From positions 6,508,501 through 6,572,500 of the forward strand of contig NC_011894.1 in the NCBI RefSeq assembly GCF_000022085.1: 64,000 bases of DNA, written 5' to 3'. Both the position numbers and the translations under genes were made by a program. Below, piece after piece: positions 8,356 to 16,258 of the stretch. The stretch's first letter is position 1. The number at the start of each line of letters is the position of its first letter. The stretch is from Methylobacterium nodulans ORS 2060 (GTDB lineage Bacteria > Pseudomonadota > Alphaproteobacteria > Rhizobiales > Beijerinckiaceae). The notes beneath the pieces are model-generated. The model was not told where the DNA came from and ran no database searches. It was given only the letters and a program-made list of their open reading frames with translations.

Positions 8356-8595
8356 ATGCGCCAGACCCACCTTCCAGTGTGGTGGTACCGATTGCGGTAC
8401 ACCGCCGAAGGTCACCTCGCCCTAGCCGTCGCGATCGTCGTAGCTCTACTAACGGCAGCTGTCGTTGGCGGAGTGCCGGAGATGCTCGCGGCTCGAGAGG
8501 AAGCCCTTAAGGCTGCCTGTGTGAAGCGTGGCGGTCATATTGAGTACGAGCGTGGGACCAAGGGCGGGATCTTCCCGGTCTGTCGTCACGGCTGA
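8356..8595 (+). CDS. 79-residue membrane protein, hypothetical
   Basis: A basic, aromatic N-terminus (PVWWYRLRYTAEGH) is followed by one helix (LALAVAIVVALLTAAVVG). A soluble tail follows with two cysteines, AACVKRGGHIEYERGTKGG and FPVCRHG. GAGGAG is 8 bases before ATG 8356, so the start is well supported. The orientation would place the Cys-containing tail outside the cytoplasm, where a disulfide could form; that is inference. No family recognised. Confidence 0.55.
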   Translation: MRQTHLPVWWYRLRYTAEGHLALAVAIVVALLTAAVVGGVPEMLAAREEALKAACVKRGGHIEYERGTKGGIFPVCRHG

Positions 8596-8833
8596 CAGGC
8601 GCCTCGCTGCGCGCGATGCCCGTCTGATCGACCTTGTCGAGTCCGGGGAGGTGGTGACCGAGGTCATCCAGGAGCTGCGGGACGAAGCCCGCACCCTGCC
8701 GGCGAGCATCGCGAACTCCGTCGTCCGCACTCGCGTCGAAGAGGAGCTATCGGCCATCTTTACCAAGGCCGAGGATCGGCTTTCCGTCGTGATGAGAAAC
8801 CTGCAGGCGACCGGCCGAAGCGGCCTCTGTTGA
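8528..8833 (+). CDS. Small helical protein, doubtful start
   Basis: The frame encodes a mostly helical, charged sequence (LIDLVESGEVVTEVIQELRD, RVEEELSAIFTKAEDRLSVV) that looks like a real soluble protein. The only ATG, at 8528, overlaps the preceding gene by 68 bases and has no clear ribosome site, so translation may start elsewhere or depend on the upstream gene. Unknown function; could also be chance. Confidence 0.35.
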   Translation: MAVILSTSVGPRAGSSRSVVTADRRLAARDARLIDLVESGEVVTEVIQELRDEARTLPASIANSVVRTRVEEELSAIFTKAEDRLSVVMRNLQATGRSGLC

Positions 8834-8839
8834 CCGCCA

Positions 8840-9043
8840 TCATCCACCAATCCCGCCAACGACGCGCTCAATCCCGTCGATGTAGGCGCGGATCTGCGCC
8901 GCCCGTTCCTGCAGAGCCGCTACCTTCAGACGACCGGGCTCGGCGTCCGTCCACCAACGGCCGCCGTCGATGACCCGGAGGAGCTGGCCCAGACGCTCGT
9001 GCTCGTGCTTGAGCGCGTCGATGAGGTCCTCGTTGCACGCCAT
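8840..9043 (-). CDS. Small hypothetical protein, 67 residues
   Basis: The product is hydrophilic and helical: EDLIDALKHEHERLGQLLRV, then GGRWWTDAEPGRLK and a C-terminal helix ending GGIGG. ATG 9043 has a GGGGAT..GAG stretch before it; an earlier ATG at 9067 is possible. It converges with the plus-strand frame ending at 8833, leaving only 6 bases between them. Likely an accessory-region protein; no family recognised. Confidence 0.45.
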   Translation of the reverse strand: MACNEDLIDALKHEHERLGQLLRVIDGGRWWTDAEPGRLKVAALQERAAQIRAYIDGIERVVGGIGG

Positions 9044-9137
9044 CTCAGGATCCCCGCGGGCCATCACGATACGACAACGCGGCTCCTCGCTCTGGGAACC
9101 AACTCGCGCCTATAACGCGCTCCAAACGCGACCGAAC

Positions 9138-9167
9138 CGAAGAAAGGCCCCGCCGCAGGGCGAGGCC
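9138..9167 (-). terminator. Rho-independent terminator after the MucR gene
   Basis: On the minus strand GGCCTCGCC and GGCGGGGCC form a strong stem with a four-base loop, followed by TTTCTTC. It lies about 40 bases past the stop of the 9206-9487 gene. Confidence 0.7.
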
Positions 9168-9205
9168 TTCTCGATGTCACTGTCCGTGTTGATCAGGTGG
9201 GCCGG

Positions 9206-9487
9206 CTATTCGGCTTCGGCGGCCGTCTTCGGCCGGCCGCGGCCCTTCTTCGGCCCCACAGGCGCACTCACCTTCGCGTCCTCTGCCGCCCGCTTCTCGG
9301 CAGCGCGCTGGCGGCGGATCTGGCCGAGGCCGAGGCTCTTGGCGAGTTCGGAGCGCTGGGCCGCGTAGTTCGGGGCGACCATCGGGTAATCGGCCGGGAG
9401 GCCCCATTTCCGGCGGTACTCCTCGGGCGTCAGACCGCGCTTCGTCAGGTGCCGCTTGAGCGACTTGTAGGGCTTCCCGTCCTCCAA
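9206..9487 (-). CDS. MucR/Ros-family regulator, shortened at the N-terminus
   Basis: The C-terminal half of a MucR-type DNA-binding protein is present: [54 protein letters not shown], then a basic tail with KGRGRPK. This part normally carries the zinc-finger and DNA-binding fold. The oligomerising N-terminal domain and the region with the first zinc cysteine are absent: upstream of LEDG the frame is unrelated and hits a stop. The best start is TTG 9487, within the motif itself. The usual length is about 140-150 residues versus 93 here. It may be a remnant, or a stand-alone DNA-binding piece able to interfere with full MucR proteins. The terminator behind it argues that the 3' end is original. 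Confidence 0.6.
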   Translation of the reverse strand: MEDGKPYKSLKRHLTKRGLTPEEYRRKWGLPADYPMVAPNYAAQRSELAKSLGLGQIRRQRAAEKRAAEDAKVSAPVGPKKGRGRPKTAAEAE

Positions 9488-9717
9488 TCTGGCGAACCGG
9501 GCGCAGGTCTGGGCGGCCGTGGTGATGGACCGGACCCGGGTCGCCTACAGCCCCACCCCCGACGAGGTGAGGGCGCTCAGCGGGCGCTTCCAGCTGCGGG
9601 ACTGCCGCGACAAACGCTCCCTGTGACGGACCCGGCGCCCAGGTCACAGGCGCCGCCTTGGCTTAGCTGGCCGCCAGGCAAGGATCTGGCAGTGCCTCTC
9701 GCGCTACGATCCAGCTC

Positions 9718-10365
9718 ATGTGCAATCTCTACAGCCTCTCCCGCTCGCAGGACGAGATCCGCCGCAGCTTCGGGGTCGTGCGCGACGAGACCGGCAACCT
9801 GCCGCCGCTGCCCGGCATCTTCCCCGACCAGATGGCCCCGGTGGTCCGGATGGCGGACGGCGGGCACGCGCTGACGATGATGCGCTGGGGCTTCCCGCCC
9901 CCGCCGAAGCTCGGCACCCAGCCGGTCACCAACCTCCGCAACGTGACCTCGCCCTACTGGCGCCCGTGGCTCAAGCCGGAGTTCCGCTGCCTCGTGCCGG
10001 TCTCCTCCTTCAGCGAGTCCGCCGACACCAAGCCGCGCAAGACGCCGGTCTGGTTCGCGCTCTCGCAGGAGCGGCCGCTGTTCGCGTTTGCGGGGATCTG
10101 GCGGCCCTGGACGGGCCTGCGCGGGCCGAAGCGGGAGGAGCCGATCGAGGAGGAGCACCGGCTGTATGCCTTCCTGACCACGGAGGCGAACGGGGTGGTC
10201 GGCCCCGTCCACCCCAAGGCCATGCCGGTGCTGCTCACGACCGCCGATGAGTGGCGCACGTGGCTGGAGGCGCCGGCCGACGAAGCGCTGCAGCTGCAGC
10301 GTCCCCTGCCGGACGACCAAATGACGGAGGTGGCGCGCGGCGAGCGGCGGGACGCGGCCGAGTGA
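9718..10365 (+). CDS. SRAP (YedK/HMCES-type) abasic-site protein
   Basis: This 215-residue protein is a member of the SOS-response-associated peptidase family, which captures abasic sites in single-stranded DNA through a covalent bond with Cys2. The sequence starts MCNLYSLSRSQDEIRR, with Cys2 exposed after removal of Met. It contains MRWGFPPPPKLGTQPVTNLR (active-site Asn), RCLVPVSSFSE, FAFAGIWRPW and VHPKAMPVLL, with the conserved catalytic His. Length and motif order fit an intact enzyme. The gene is single, with a terminator hairpin about 145 bases downstream. Such genes are frequent on mobile DNA in this group. Confident assignment. Confidence 0.9.
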   Translation: MCNLYSLSRSQDEIRRSFGVVRDETGNLPPLPGIFPDQMAPVVRMADGGHALTMMRWGFPPPPKLGTQPVTNLRNVTSPYWRPWLKPEFRCLVPVSSFSESADTKPRKTPVWFALSQERPLFAFAGIWRPWTGLRGPKREEPIEEEHRLYAFLTTEANGVVGPVHPKAMPVLLTTADEWRTWLEAPADEALQLQRPLPDDQMTEVARGERRDAAE

Positions 10366-10372
10366 TGGCTCC

Positions 10373-10421
10373 TTACGCGGGCCTCGCCAGCGGGATCGCC
10401 GTCCTCACCGCCATGCGCCGA
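10373..10421 (-). pseudogene. C-terminal fragment of the AVRTA small-protein family
   Basis: On the minus strand this short stretch encodes RRMAVRTAIPLARPA and a stop, the end of the family seen intact at 5447, 6160 and 7006. The upstream part does not match the family, so it is a leftover of a fourth copy. Confidence 0.5.
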
Positions 10422-10508
10422 GGCCCCCTTACCTATCGCATGGTCAGGCGCGATGCGGTTCGCCGACTCGTTCGCCGCGACGACCGGGCCGACGTCGAGG
10501 CTGATGCT

Positions 10509-10540
10509 GCCCGGCGCTGCCGCGGCGGGGCTTTTCTTTT
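10509..10540 (+). terminator. Hairpin followed by TTTTCTTTT
   Basis: A GC-rich hairpin with GCCC and GGGC at its base is followed directly by TTTTCTTTT on the plus strand. It would end transcription of the SRAP gene. Confidence 0.55.
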
Positions 10541-10918
10541 CAGACCTCCTCATCCGGCCACGGCACGTCCCGTCCGACCACCTTGTAGTGCGCCGGCAGC
10601 GGACCGGCTGACCTCATGCCCCAGCCCGTCCGCGCGTTGATCCGAGCGTAGATCCCCAGCGTGTCGCGCATCACGCCCACCTCCCGCGACCCACAGGCCG
10701 AGCATCGCAGCCGGAGCGCGATGTCGGGGAAAGGCAGGTCCGCAGGGAACCAGTCGGTGCTGATGATCGCGTGGTAGCCCACACCCGTGGCAGATGACCG
10801 TCGCGGTTCGGTCGCCCTCTGCGCGTAGCAGGCCGATGGTCGGCGGCGGGATCTCCCGGCCATTCTCGTTGTAGGTGCGACGGGGATGCGGTGTCTTGGG
10901 CTGCCACTCACTGCGCAA
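10540..10918 (-). pseudogene. Small cysteine-motif protein with a one-base frameshift
   Basis: The N-terminal part (SEWQPKTPHPRRTYNENGRE, then TATVICHGCG) lies in one frame. The C-terminal part (YHAIISTDWFPADLP, IALRLRCSACGSREVGV) lies in the next. The two join smoothly if one G is removed from the GGG near 10779. The restored protein would have a CHGCG and a CSACGS motif, probably a four-cysteine zinc ribbon. Proteins of this type are common small hypotheticals in Methylobacterium-like genomes. The 5' end overlaps the stop of the gene at 10908-11393, suggesting translational coupling. The shift is either real decay or a base-count error. Confidence 0.5.
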
Positions 10919-11393
10919 GAAGCTTGTTCTTGACCAGATATTTCAGCCCGCGCTCAAAGGAGAGGTCGTTGTCGCCCCTAATGTCCACGCTGTACGCCCT
11001 CTCCGGGGAATCGGATTTTAGGTCCTTTGCGTACACATTGATGTTCAGGATCAGATTGGATACCTTCTGGATCTCTCCTGTGAAGACCACGTCTGCTCCA
11101 ACCTTCTTTGCAAGGTCTTCAGCGCAGCCGTTGCAGTGCCGGAGGTCGCTTTTCGCAGCCTCCGCTTCCACGGGATCGATCGAGACGATCTCATACCGGC
11201 CGCTGTCCTTGAGCAACGAGCGGAGCTGGTCGGTGAGCGGGCCCAGGCGGTCTTTGTCGGCCTCTGTCGGAGGTGAGGCTCCCAGGTTGGCAAGCTGGAA
11301 ATCGAAAACCGCGGCCTTCTGGCCTTCGGCATGAGTAGCCGCTCCGGTGAGCAACAGCGCTGCAAGAGCAGCGAGACAACGGCGAGCCCTCAT
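10908..11393 (-). CDS. Secreted DUF2380/DUF3280-type protein
   Basis: The 161-residue product begins with a clear signal peptide (MRARRCLAALAALLLTGAAT, cleavage probably after THA). The mature part has the pattern of DUF2380 proteins: KAAVFDFQLANLGASPP near the start, LLKDSGRYEIVSIDPVEAEA in the middle, then HCNGCAEDLAKKVGADVVF and ERGLKYLVKNKLL. Two cysteines in HCNGC could form a disulfide in the periplasm. The order resembles a small alpha/beta periplasmic domain related to TolB-like folds; that is an inference. In related bacteria the family occurs near methylotrophy and secretion genes but its role is unknown. Confidence 0.7.
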   Translation of the reverse strand: MRARRCLAALAALLLTGAATHAEGQKAAVFDFQLANLGASPPTEADKDRLGPLTDQLRSLLKDSGRYEIVSIDPVEAEAAKSDLRHCNGCAEDLAKKVGADVVFTGEIQKVSNLILNINVYAKDLKSDSPERAYSVDIRGDNDLSFERGLKYLVKNKLLAQ

Positions 11394-11405
11394 GGAAGCG
11401 TACCC

Positions 11406-11840
11406 TCACAAGCAAGTTCTACGTCCTATCGCGCATGCCGTGGGTCCGGTTGCAGGCCGCTGCTTGCCACACTCCCACACCGGGATCCCGCGATACCGCC
11501 CCGGCTTGTCCCGTGGGATCGTCCAGAGGTGCTTCCGCATGAAGTCGGGCCGCGCCTCCAGGACCGGGTAGGTGCACGGCAGCAGCACGCCCGACGGGCC
11601 GCCGCAGATCACGCCGGACTTCGGATGGCAGCCGAACAGAGTGATCATGTCCCACCCGAGCGCGTCAGCCTGCGGACCGAAGTCGTCCACGAAGCGCCGG
11701 CAGTTCGCGAGCGTCTCGACCCACTCGTCGGGCCGGAAGCCAGGGCACGGCGGCTGGCCCGGCGACAGGCTGGCGAGGCCCTGGCTCCAGGCCAGGACGG
11801 TGGACGACAGGGAGGACGGAGGGAGATCGGCGGCTGTCAT
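11406..11840 (-). CDS. Hypothetical protein of accessory regions
   Basis: A 144-residue soluble protein with WVETLANCRRFVDDFGPQAD, ALGWDMITLFGCHPKSG, RKHLWTIPRDKPGRYRGIP and VWECG. Conserved Trp, Phe and Gly positions suggest a small compact domain. A fragment of a second copy (KPGRYRGIPVWE) lies at 6595-6650, so this gene has been duplicated or moved. It is on the same strand as the DUF2380 gene, just upstream of it (gap 12 bases), so the two may be cotranscribed. No functional family recognised. Confidence 0.55.
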   Translation of the reverse strand: MTAADLPPSSLSSTVLAWSQGLASLSPGQPPCPGFRPDEWVETLANCRRFVDDFGPQADALGWDMITLFGCHPKSGVICGGPSGVLLPCTYPVLEARPDFMRKHLWTIPRDKPGRYRGIPVWECGKQRPATGPTACAIGRRTCL

Positions 11841-12333
11841 ACGCGCCTGCTAGGGTCGAGAGCTGGGGCGAGGCTTTCGAGAGGAGCTGCAGGGATGGCC
11901 AGCACCGAGAGGCCCCCGGAACCATCGCGGGCCGCCGCGCGATGAGGGGTGTCATCAACGGATTCCTTCCCTGACGCCGGCCGGGTCTTATACCCGAGCC
12001 GGCGTTCTCTTCGTCTTGAGCATCAGGAGGAGCTCGGGCCGAGTGCGTGTTGATCGAGGCCCTTCACACCCGGCCCGCTGTCCCGCGCCCGGGTGGGAGA
12101 CGAGGGTGGAACGGCGGCGCTCCTTGCATAGAACGTACCCTAGATCAACGTAGTACATCCGCTCACTCGTGAGGCCCGGCCAGAGGCCGATCAACTGGCC
12201 CTCAACTGCCGGCCAGCGCGAGGCCCGCGCGAGATCCTGCGAAGACTGTCCGGAGGGCCGGTTTCGCGTTCCATACACGCGCTTGCGCGCCTCCTGCCCT
12301 CACGCGCACGGGCTAGAGCGGTGCCCGACCAGA
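11841..12333. other. Gene-poor stretch with a long hairpin
   Basis: About 490 bases without a convincing gene. A near-continuous hairpin lies at 11973-12004: ACGCCGGC pairs with GCCGGCGT and an inner GGGT pairs with ACCC. It is followed by TCTCTTC on the plus strand and could act as a terminator. A 96-codon minus-strand frame from 12278 has no supporting signals. Confidence 0.4.
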
Positions 12334-12597
12334 CTACTCGCAGTCCGTGCAGATGCTGCTGTCGATCGCGTCGTCGCGCTTCTCCTCGCGGGTGAGGTCG
12401 TCAATCCTGCGCTCCAGTGCGCGATCCGCCTCGCCGGCCCGCGGTACTGTCTGGCCAGTGGACCGCGTGTAAGGGGCCGTGATCGTCGTGCCCGGACCTC
12501 CGCCGGTGCCGGTCCGATCAGCATCCGCCTGAGCCTGCGCCGCTACGGGCAGCAGCAGGAGGCCGCCGACCACCAGGATCCTCGCCGCGCTCATCAT
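12334..12597 (-). CDS. Small secreted protein
   Basis: An 87-residue protein with a signal peptide (MMSAARILVVGGLLLLPVAA, probable cleavage after AQA). A short Gly/Thr-rich mature part follows, then a charged helix (ALERRIDDLTREEKRDDAID) and a C-terminus with two cysteines (SSICTDCE). Either of the two adjacent ATGs (12597 or 12594) may be used. It is probably periplasmic. The terminal Cys pair could bind metal or form a disulfide. Unknown function. Confidence 0.5.
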   Translation of the reverse strand: MMSAARILVVGGLLLLPVAAQAQADADRTGTGGGPGTTITAPYTRSTGQTVPRAGEADRALERRIDDLTREEKRDDAIDSSICTDCE

Positions 12598-12887
12598 CGC
12601 CTGCTCCCATCCGCCGGACGGATGGGGAACTCTCACCGATGGCGGCGAGGAGCGCAACCTGTGCGCTGAGAGTCTGTCACGCCCGTTTAGAAGCCGCAGG
12701 GCCATTCCCCTGGTCTCAGGTAGGTAGTAGCGGCCGGGTCGAGAACGGCCGTTTTCGGCGGCAACGCCCACCTCTCAGGACGGTATTGGCGGACCCAGAC
12801 AAGATGCCACCTGGGCAGGGATCCATGATTACGGCTGCTGCCTGCCGGGGGTGAATTCGATTTCGATGCTCATTTTGCAGAGCGATA

Positions 12888-12915
12888 TGTCCGTGAGGGT
12901 ATACCGCAGCGGACG
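12888..12915 (+). promoter_or_regulatory. Orphan res-like recombination site
   Basis: A 28-base dyad reads TGTCCG, 4 bases, GGTATACC, 4 bases, CGGACG. The outer arms are inverted repeats (one mismatch) around a palindromic centre with TA in the middle, the layout of a serine-resolvase crossover site. It shares a 17-base identical core, inverted, with the site at 32993-33020 next to a serine recombinase gene. No recombinase gene is next to this copy. The surrounding 12598-12993 has no convincing gene. Confidence 0.5.
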
Positions 12916-12961
12916 ATCCCGGCCTCAAGACCTAGACGAGGCTCTCCGTGGTACCGCCGTT

Positions 12962-12987
12962 CGCATAAGAGCGGCGTATGGAACCAG
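12962..12987 (+). repeat. Dispersed 26-bp motif, copy 2
   Basis: It reads TTCGCATAAGAGCGGC followed by GTATGGAACC, matching the copy at 4718-4743 on the opposite strand with two differences. It lies 47 bases after the orphan res-like site. Confidence 0.5.
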
Positions 12988-12993
12988 GGTTCC

Positions 12994-13107
12994 TCAGCGC
13001 ACGCGCCACAGTGCGCCGACCAGGCCCATGTTGAGGAGCGCGAGGAGGAGGGCTTGTCGCAAACTCGAGTCCAGGCCGCAGGAGGGCCTGCTCGGCCCCG
13101 CTTTCAT
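12994..13107 (-). CDS. 37-residue hydrophobic peptide, doubtful
   Basis: The frame ends with a hydrophobic helix, LRQALLLALLNMGLVGALW. Its ATG overlaps the stop of the preceding frame (ATGA), which may couple the two, but there is no independent ribosome site. It is listed because similar mini-proteins occur nearby. Confidence 0.3.
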   Translation of the reverse strand: MKAGPSRPSCGLDSSLRQALLLALLNMGLVGALWRVR

Positions 13108-13208
13108 GCTTTGTTCGCGACGGGAAGACCGAAGCAGTGGGCGAGCAGCTGGTTCTGCTCGCGCACGGTCCACGCCCCTGAGAACCCGAAGCCCTTGCGC
13201 AGCCATAC

Positions 13209-13220
13209 TTTCTGCTGCGC
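13209..13220 (-). pseudogene. Continuation of the interrupted IS200-type tnpA
   Basis: These bases encode AQQK, which follows the FRAL of the fragment at 14283-14412 once the IS630 is removed. Beyond this point the frame diverges (VWLRKGFGFSGAWTV, stop at 13104) and no longer resembles IS200 TnpA, so the tnpA was already broken, or broke later, just here. Confidence 0.5.
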
Positions 13221-14282
13221 TAGAGCCGCTCCCGATCAGGTTGAAGCGTAAGCATCATCCTCGTATCCAGCAGCTGTGAAGTAGTTGCGGCACTCAGCCG
13301 GCGAGAAGCATTTGAAGGCTTGGTGGATCGCCGCCCAGAGTTCACTGACACTGCGGGCCGCCGCCCTGCGCAACAGCGCTTTCAGCTTGGCGAAGGCCTG
13401 CTCAATCGGGTTGAACTCAGGTGAGTACGGAGGAAGATAAAGCAGCCGGGCCCCGGTTGCCGCGATCGCCTCGCGCACGCCGGCCACCTTGTGAGCGCCC
13501 AGATTGTCCAGGATCACGGTGTCGCCGGGTCTCAGGGTGGGGACCAGGGTGTCGGTCACGTAGGCGCGGAAGCGTTCGCCCGTCACAGGGCCGTCCAGCA
13601 GAGCGATCGCGTCAGGCCCGCTCGTGCGCAGCCCGGCAATCACAGTGGTGGTTTTCCAGTGCCCTGCGGGTGCCGCGAGGCGGCAACGCTCGCCGCGCGG
13701 GGCCCAGCCGTAGCGGCGGACCATGCTGGTGGTGGCGGCGGTCTCATCCAGGAACACCAGTCGCTCCGGATCCAGCTCAAGCTGGCCGGCAAACCACGCC
13801 TCACGAGCCGCCTTTACATCCTCCCGCTCCTGCTCAGCTGCGTACGTCGCCCTTTTTTCCGCGTGATGCGGTGCCGGGCGAAGAAGCGCGACAGGCTACT
13901 GCGGCTGACCGGAACGCCTTGCTCCTGGAGCGTCTCGCAGAGCTCATGCAGGAAGCTCTGCGGGTGGGCTTGGTAGGTCTGCAGGATGAGCTCGGCATGA
14001 GCCTCGATGCGCTGCGAGCGCTGGTCGCCGCCCATGGGCTTGGGCGTGACATCTCCCTGGCCCTCCTGCTGCCTGGACCAGCGGCTGACGCTGGCCACGC
14101 TGACCCCGAAGCGCGCGGCGGCCTGATGGCAGGAGGCGCCTTCTGCAACGGCCGAGACGACGCGCTGGCGCAGGTCGACAGACAAAGCTGAGGGCATGGG
14201 CCACCTCCGTTGAGCCGCCCCCCCGGGGACCGGCCAACGCGTTGCCATCACCACGGTTTCAACCCGCTCGGACCCCGCTCTA
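13221..14282 (-). mobile_element. IS630-family element, complete
   Basis: The element is bounded by TA on each side. The terminal sequences read inward as TAGAGC, 14 less similar bases, then TTGAA at both ends. It carries a two-frame IS630 transposase (13236-14197). Removing it and one TA restores an open frame in the interrupted IS200-type tnpA (FRAL joined to AQQK), so the insertion site is certain. Confidence 0.8.
13236..14197 (-). CDS. IS630-family transposase, two frames with -1 slippage
   Basis: The first frame (13814-14197, 127 residues) encodes the helix-turn-helix part, starting MPSALSVDLRQRVVSAVAEG and including HQAAARFGVSVASVSRW. The second frame (open through 13236-13757) encodes the DDE domain: MFLDETAATTSMVRRYGW with the first Asp, VILDNLGAHK with the second, and YSPEFNPIEQAF with the Glu. 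Both frames cover the run CGGAAAAAAGGG near 13852. A one-base backward slip on the six A residues joins RITRKK to ATYAAEQEREDVK, giving a full-length transposase of about 320 residues. Such A-run slippage is usual in this IS family, so the element is probably functional. Confidence 0.78.
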
Positions 14283-14412
14283 GAGCGCGGAACACCTCGC
14301 CGAGATGCGGCCGAAGCGTCCCATAAAGTGCCTTCCGACGTCCCTTCGGTATGAACACGACGTGGTATTTGCACGTCCACTTGGTGTGACTTAGACTCTC
14401 GAACTCGTCCAT
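14283..14412 (-). pseudogene. IS200/IS605-type TnpA, N-terminal fragment
   Basis: The frame reads SLSHTKWTCKYHVVFIPKGR, then RRKALYGTLRPHLGEVFRAL, the start of a Y1-transposase of the IS200 group. It lacks the His-x-His motif and the catalytic tyrosine. It was cut by the IS630 at 14282. The hairpin at 14499-14515 upstream probably belongs to the element's end. Confidence 0.75.
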
Positions 14413-14498
14413 CGTTGAAGATCTTCCCGTGTGCTTGGCGGCTCACGGAGAGAAATTCTTAGATGGACACTGCAGGAAACGTCAAACTCCTACTGCCA

Positions 14499-14515
14499 CC
14501 CCGGCAAAGCCGGGG
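14499..14515. repeat. Hairpin at the IS200-type element end
   Basis: CCCCGGC and GCCGGGG form a perfect 7-bp stem with an AAA loop. IS200-type elements carry subterminal hairpins recognised by TnpA, and this one lies about 90 bases before the tnpA start. Confidence 0.55.
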
Positions 14516-14534
14516 GAACTCCCGATGGGATTAG

Positions 14535-14609
14535 GTCAAGGAAGCGTTCGAATGGGTGATCTGCAGCGACGTGCGCTTTCGCTTCGTCATCGACATGGCG
14601 ACGCTCTAG
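14535..14609 (+). pseudogene. C-terminal fragment of a zinc-type alcohol dehydrogenase
   Basis: The frame reads VKEAFEWVICSDVRFRFVID followed by MATL and a stop, the typical end of NAD(P)-dependent alcohol dehydrogenases of the YahK/AdhA type. The rest of the gene is missing; the IS200-type end abuts it. It points toward the aldo/keto reductase gene, which converges with it. Confidence 0.6.
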
Positions 14610-14665
14610 CGGCGGGGGAACGGCATTCGGTTGGGCATCGACCGGATGCCGTAACCATCTGATCG

Positions 14666-15640
<975 letters not shown>

Positions 15641-15705
15641 GGCTAATTCTCCAATCAATCAATGGGGCGAGCGGCGTATGCGGCTTCCGCTCTCCATGTC
15701 GGAAG

Positions 15706-15828
15706 TCAGCTCAGGTCCGCTGCTTGATAGAGTTGACGATAGGCGCTGACTAGCTGATCGAGGCTGAACGCCCGATTTCGCCCGCTGGGATTGGGCAGGA
15801 CCCACACCGCAGCGCCGGCCGGCGGGGG
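15706..15828 (-). pseudogene. mug: C-terminal fragment of mismatch-specific uracil-DNA glycosylase
   Basis: The minus-strand frame encodes VWVLPNPSGRNRAFSLDQLV and SAYRQLYQAADLS with a stop. The LPNPSGxN motif is characteristic of Mug-type glycosylases, which remove uracil or thymine from G mismatches. Only about 40 residues remain. The upstream part was replaced by the IS66 fragment. Confidence 0.6.
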
Positions 15829-15833
15829 CGATC

Positions 15834-16085
15834 CACCTTGCGCTCAGCCATGCCCTCATCGTTGGCGGGCCGTGGCGGAGGGGTAGGCCCGATGGCCAGA
15901 TCCGCGAGGTCGAGCGGGAGTTGATCGACGTCGATCACCGCCGCCCGCTCCGAGCGTGCCCCGAAGAGGAGATCCTTCAGGGTCCGCACGATTGCCCGCA
16001 AGCTCTCGTTCTCCGCATCCAGCGCCAGCACCAGCGCAACCAGACGAGCCGGGTCGGAGGGCACATCCTCGGGGCGGAGCCGCAT
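15834..16085 (-). pseudogene. IS66-family TnpC, N-terminal fragment
   Basis: The frame starts MRLRPEDVPSDPARLVALVL and continues with ENESLRAIVRTLKDLLFGAR, the leucine-zipper-like N-terminus typical of IS66 transposases. It then joins unrelated sequence after AERKVD. The catalytic domain and the accompanying tnpA/tnpB genes are missing. Confidence 0.7.
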
Positions 16086-16109
16086 GCTCCCAAGCTACCG
16101 GATCAGAGC

Positions 16110-16247
16110 CCGTTTCACCATCCACATCACTCAGATCACCCCATCCGCGAGGTCTTCGCCGCTTTCATCCAAGATGAGTGCCGCACCCGCCTCAACGCCA
16201 CAGGCTACAACGCGTATGACCTCATCGTGCACCAATCCAGAGATTGA
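16110..16247 (+). pseudogene. Possible IS630-type transposase C-terminal fragment
   Basis: A plus-strand frame ends with IREVFAAFIQDECRTRLN and ATGYNAYD. It resembles the end of IS630-type transposases such as the one at 13236 (AECRNYFTAAGYEDDAYA). It is too short for certainty. Confidence 0.35.
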
Positions 16248-16258
16248 ATTGCGATTGC

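Noticed and set aside
11988..12278. A 96-codon minus-strand frame
   Set aside because: No start signal, no recognisable motif and it overlaps a long hairpin.
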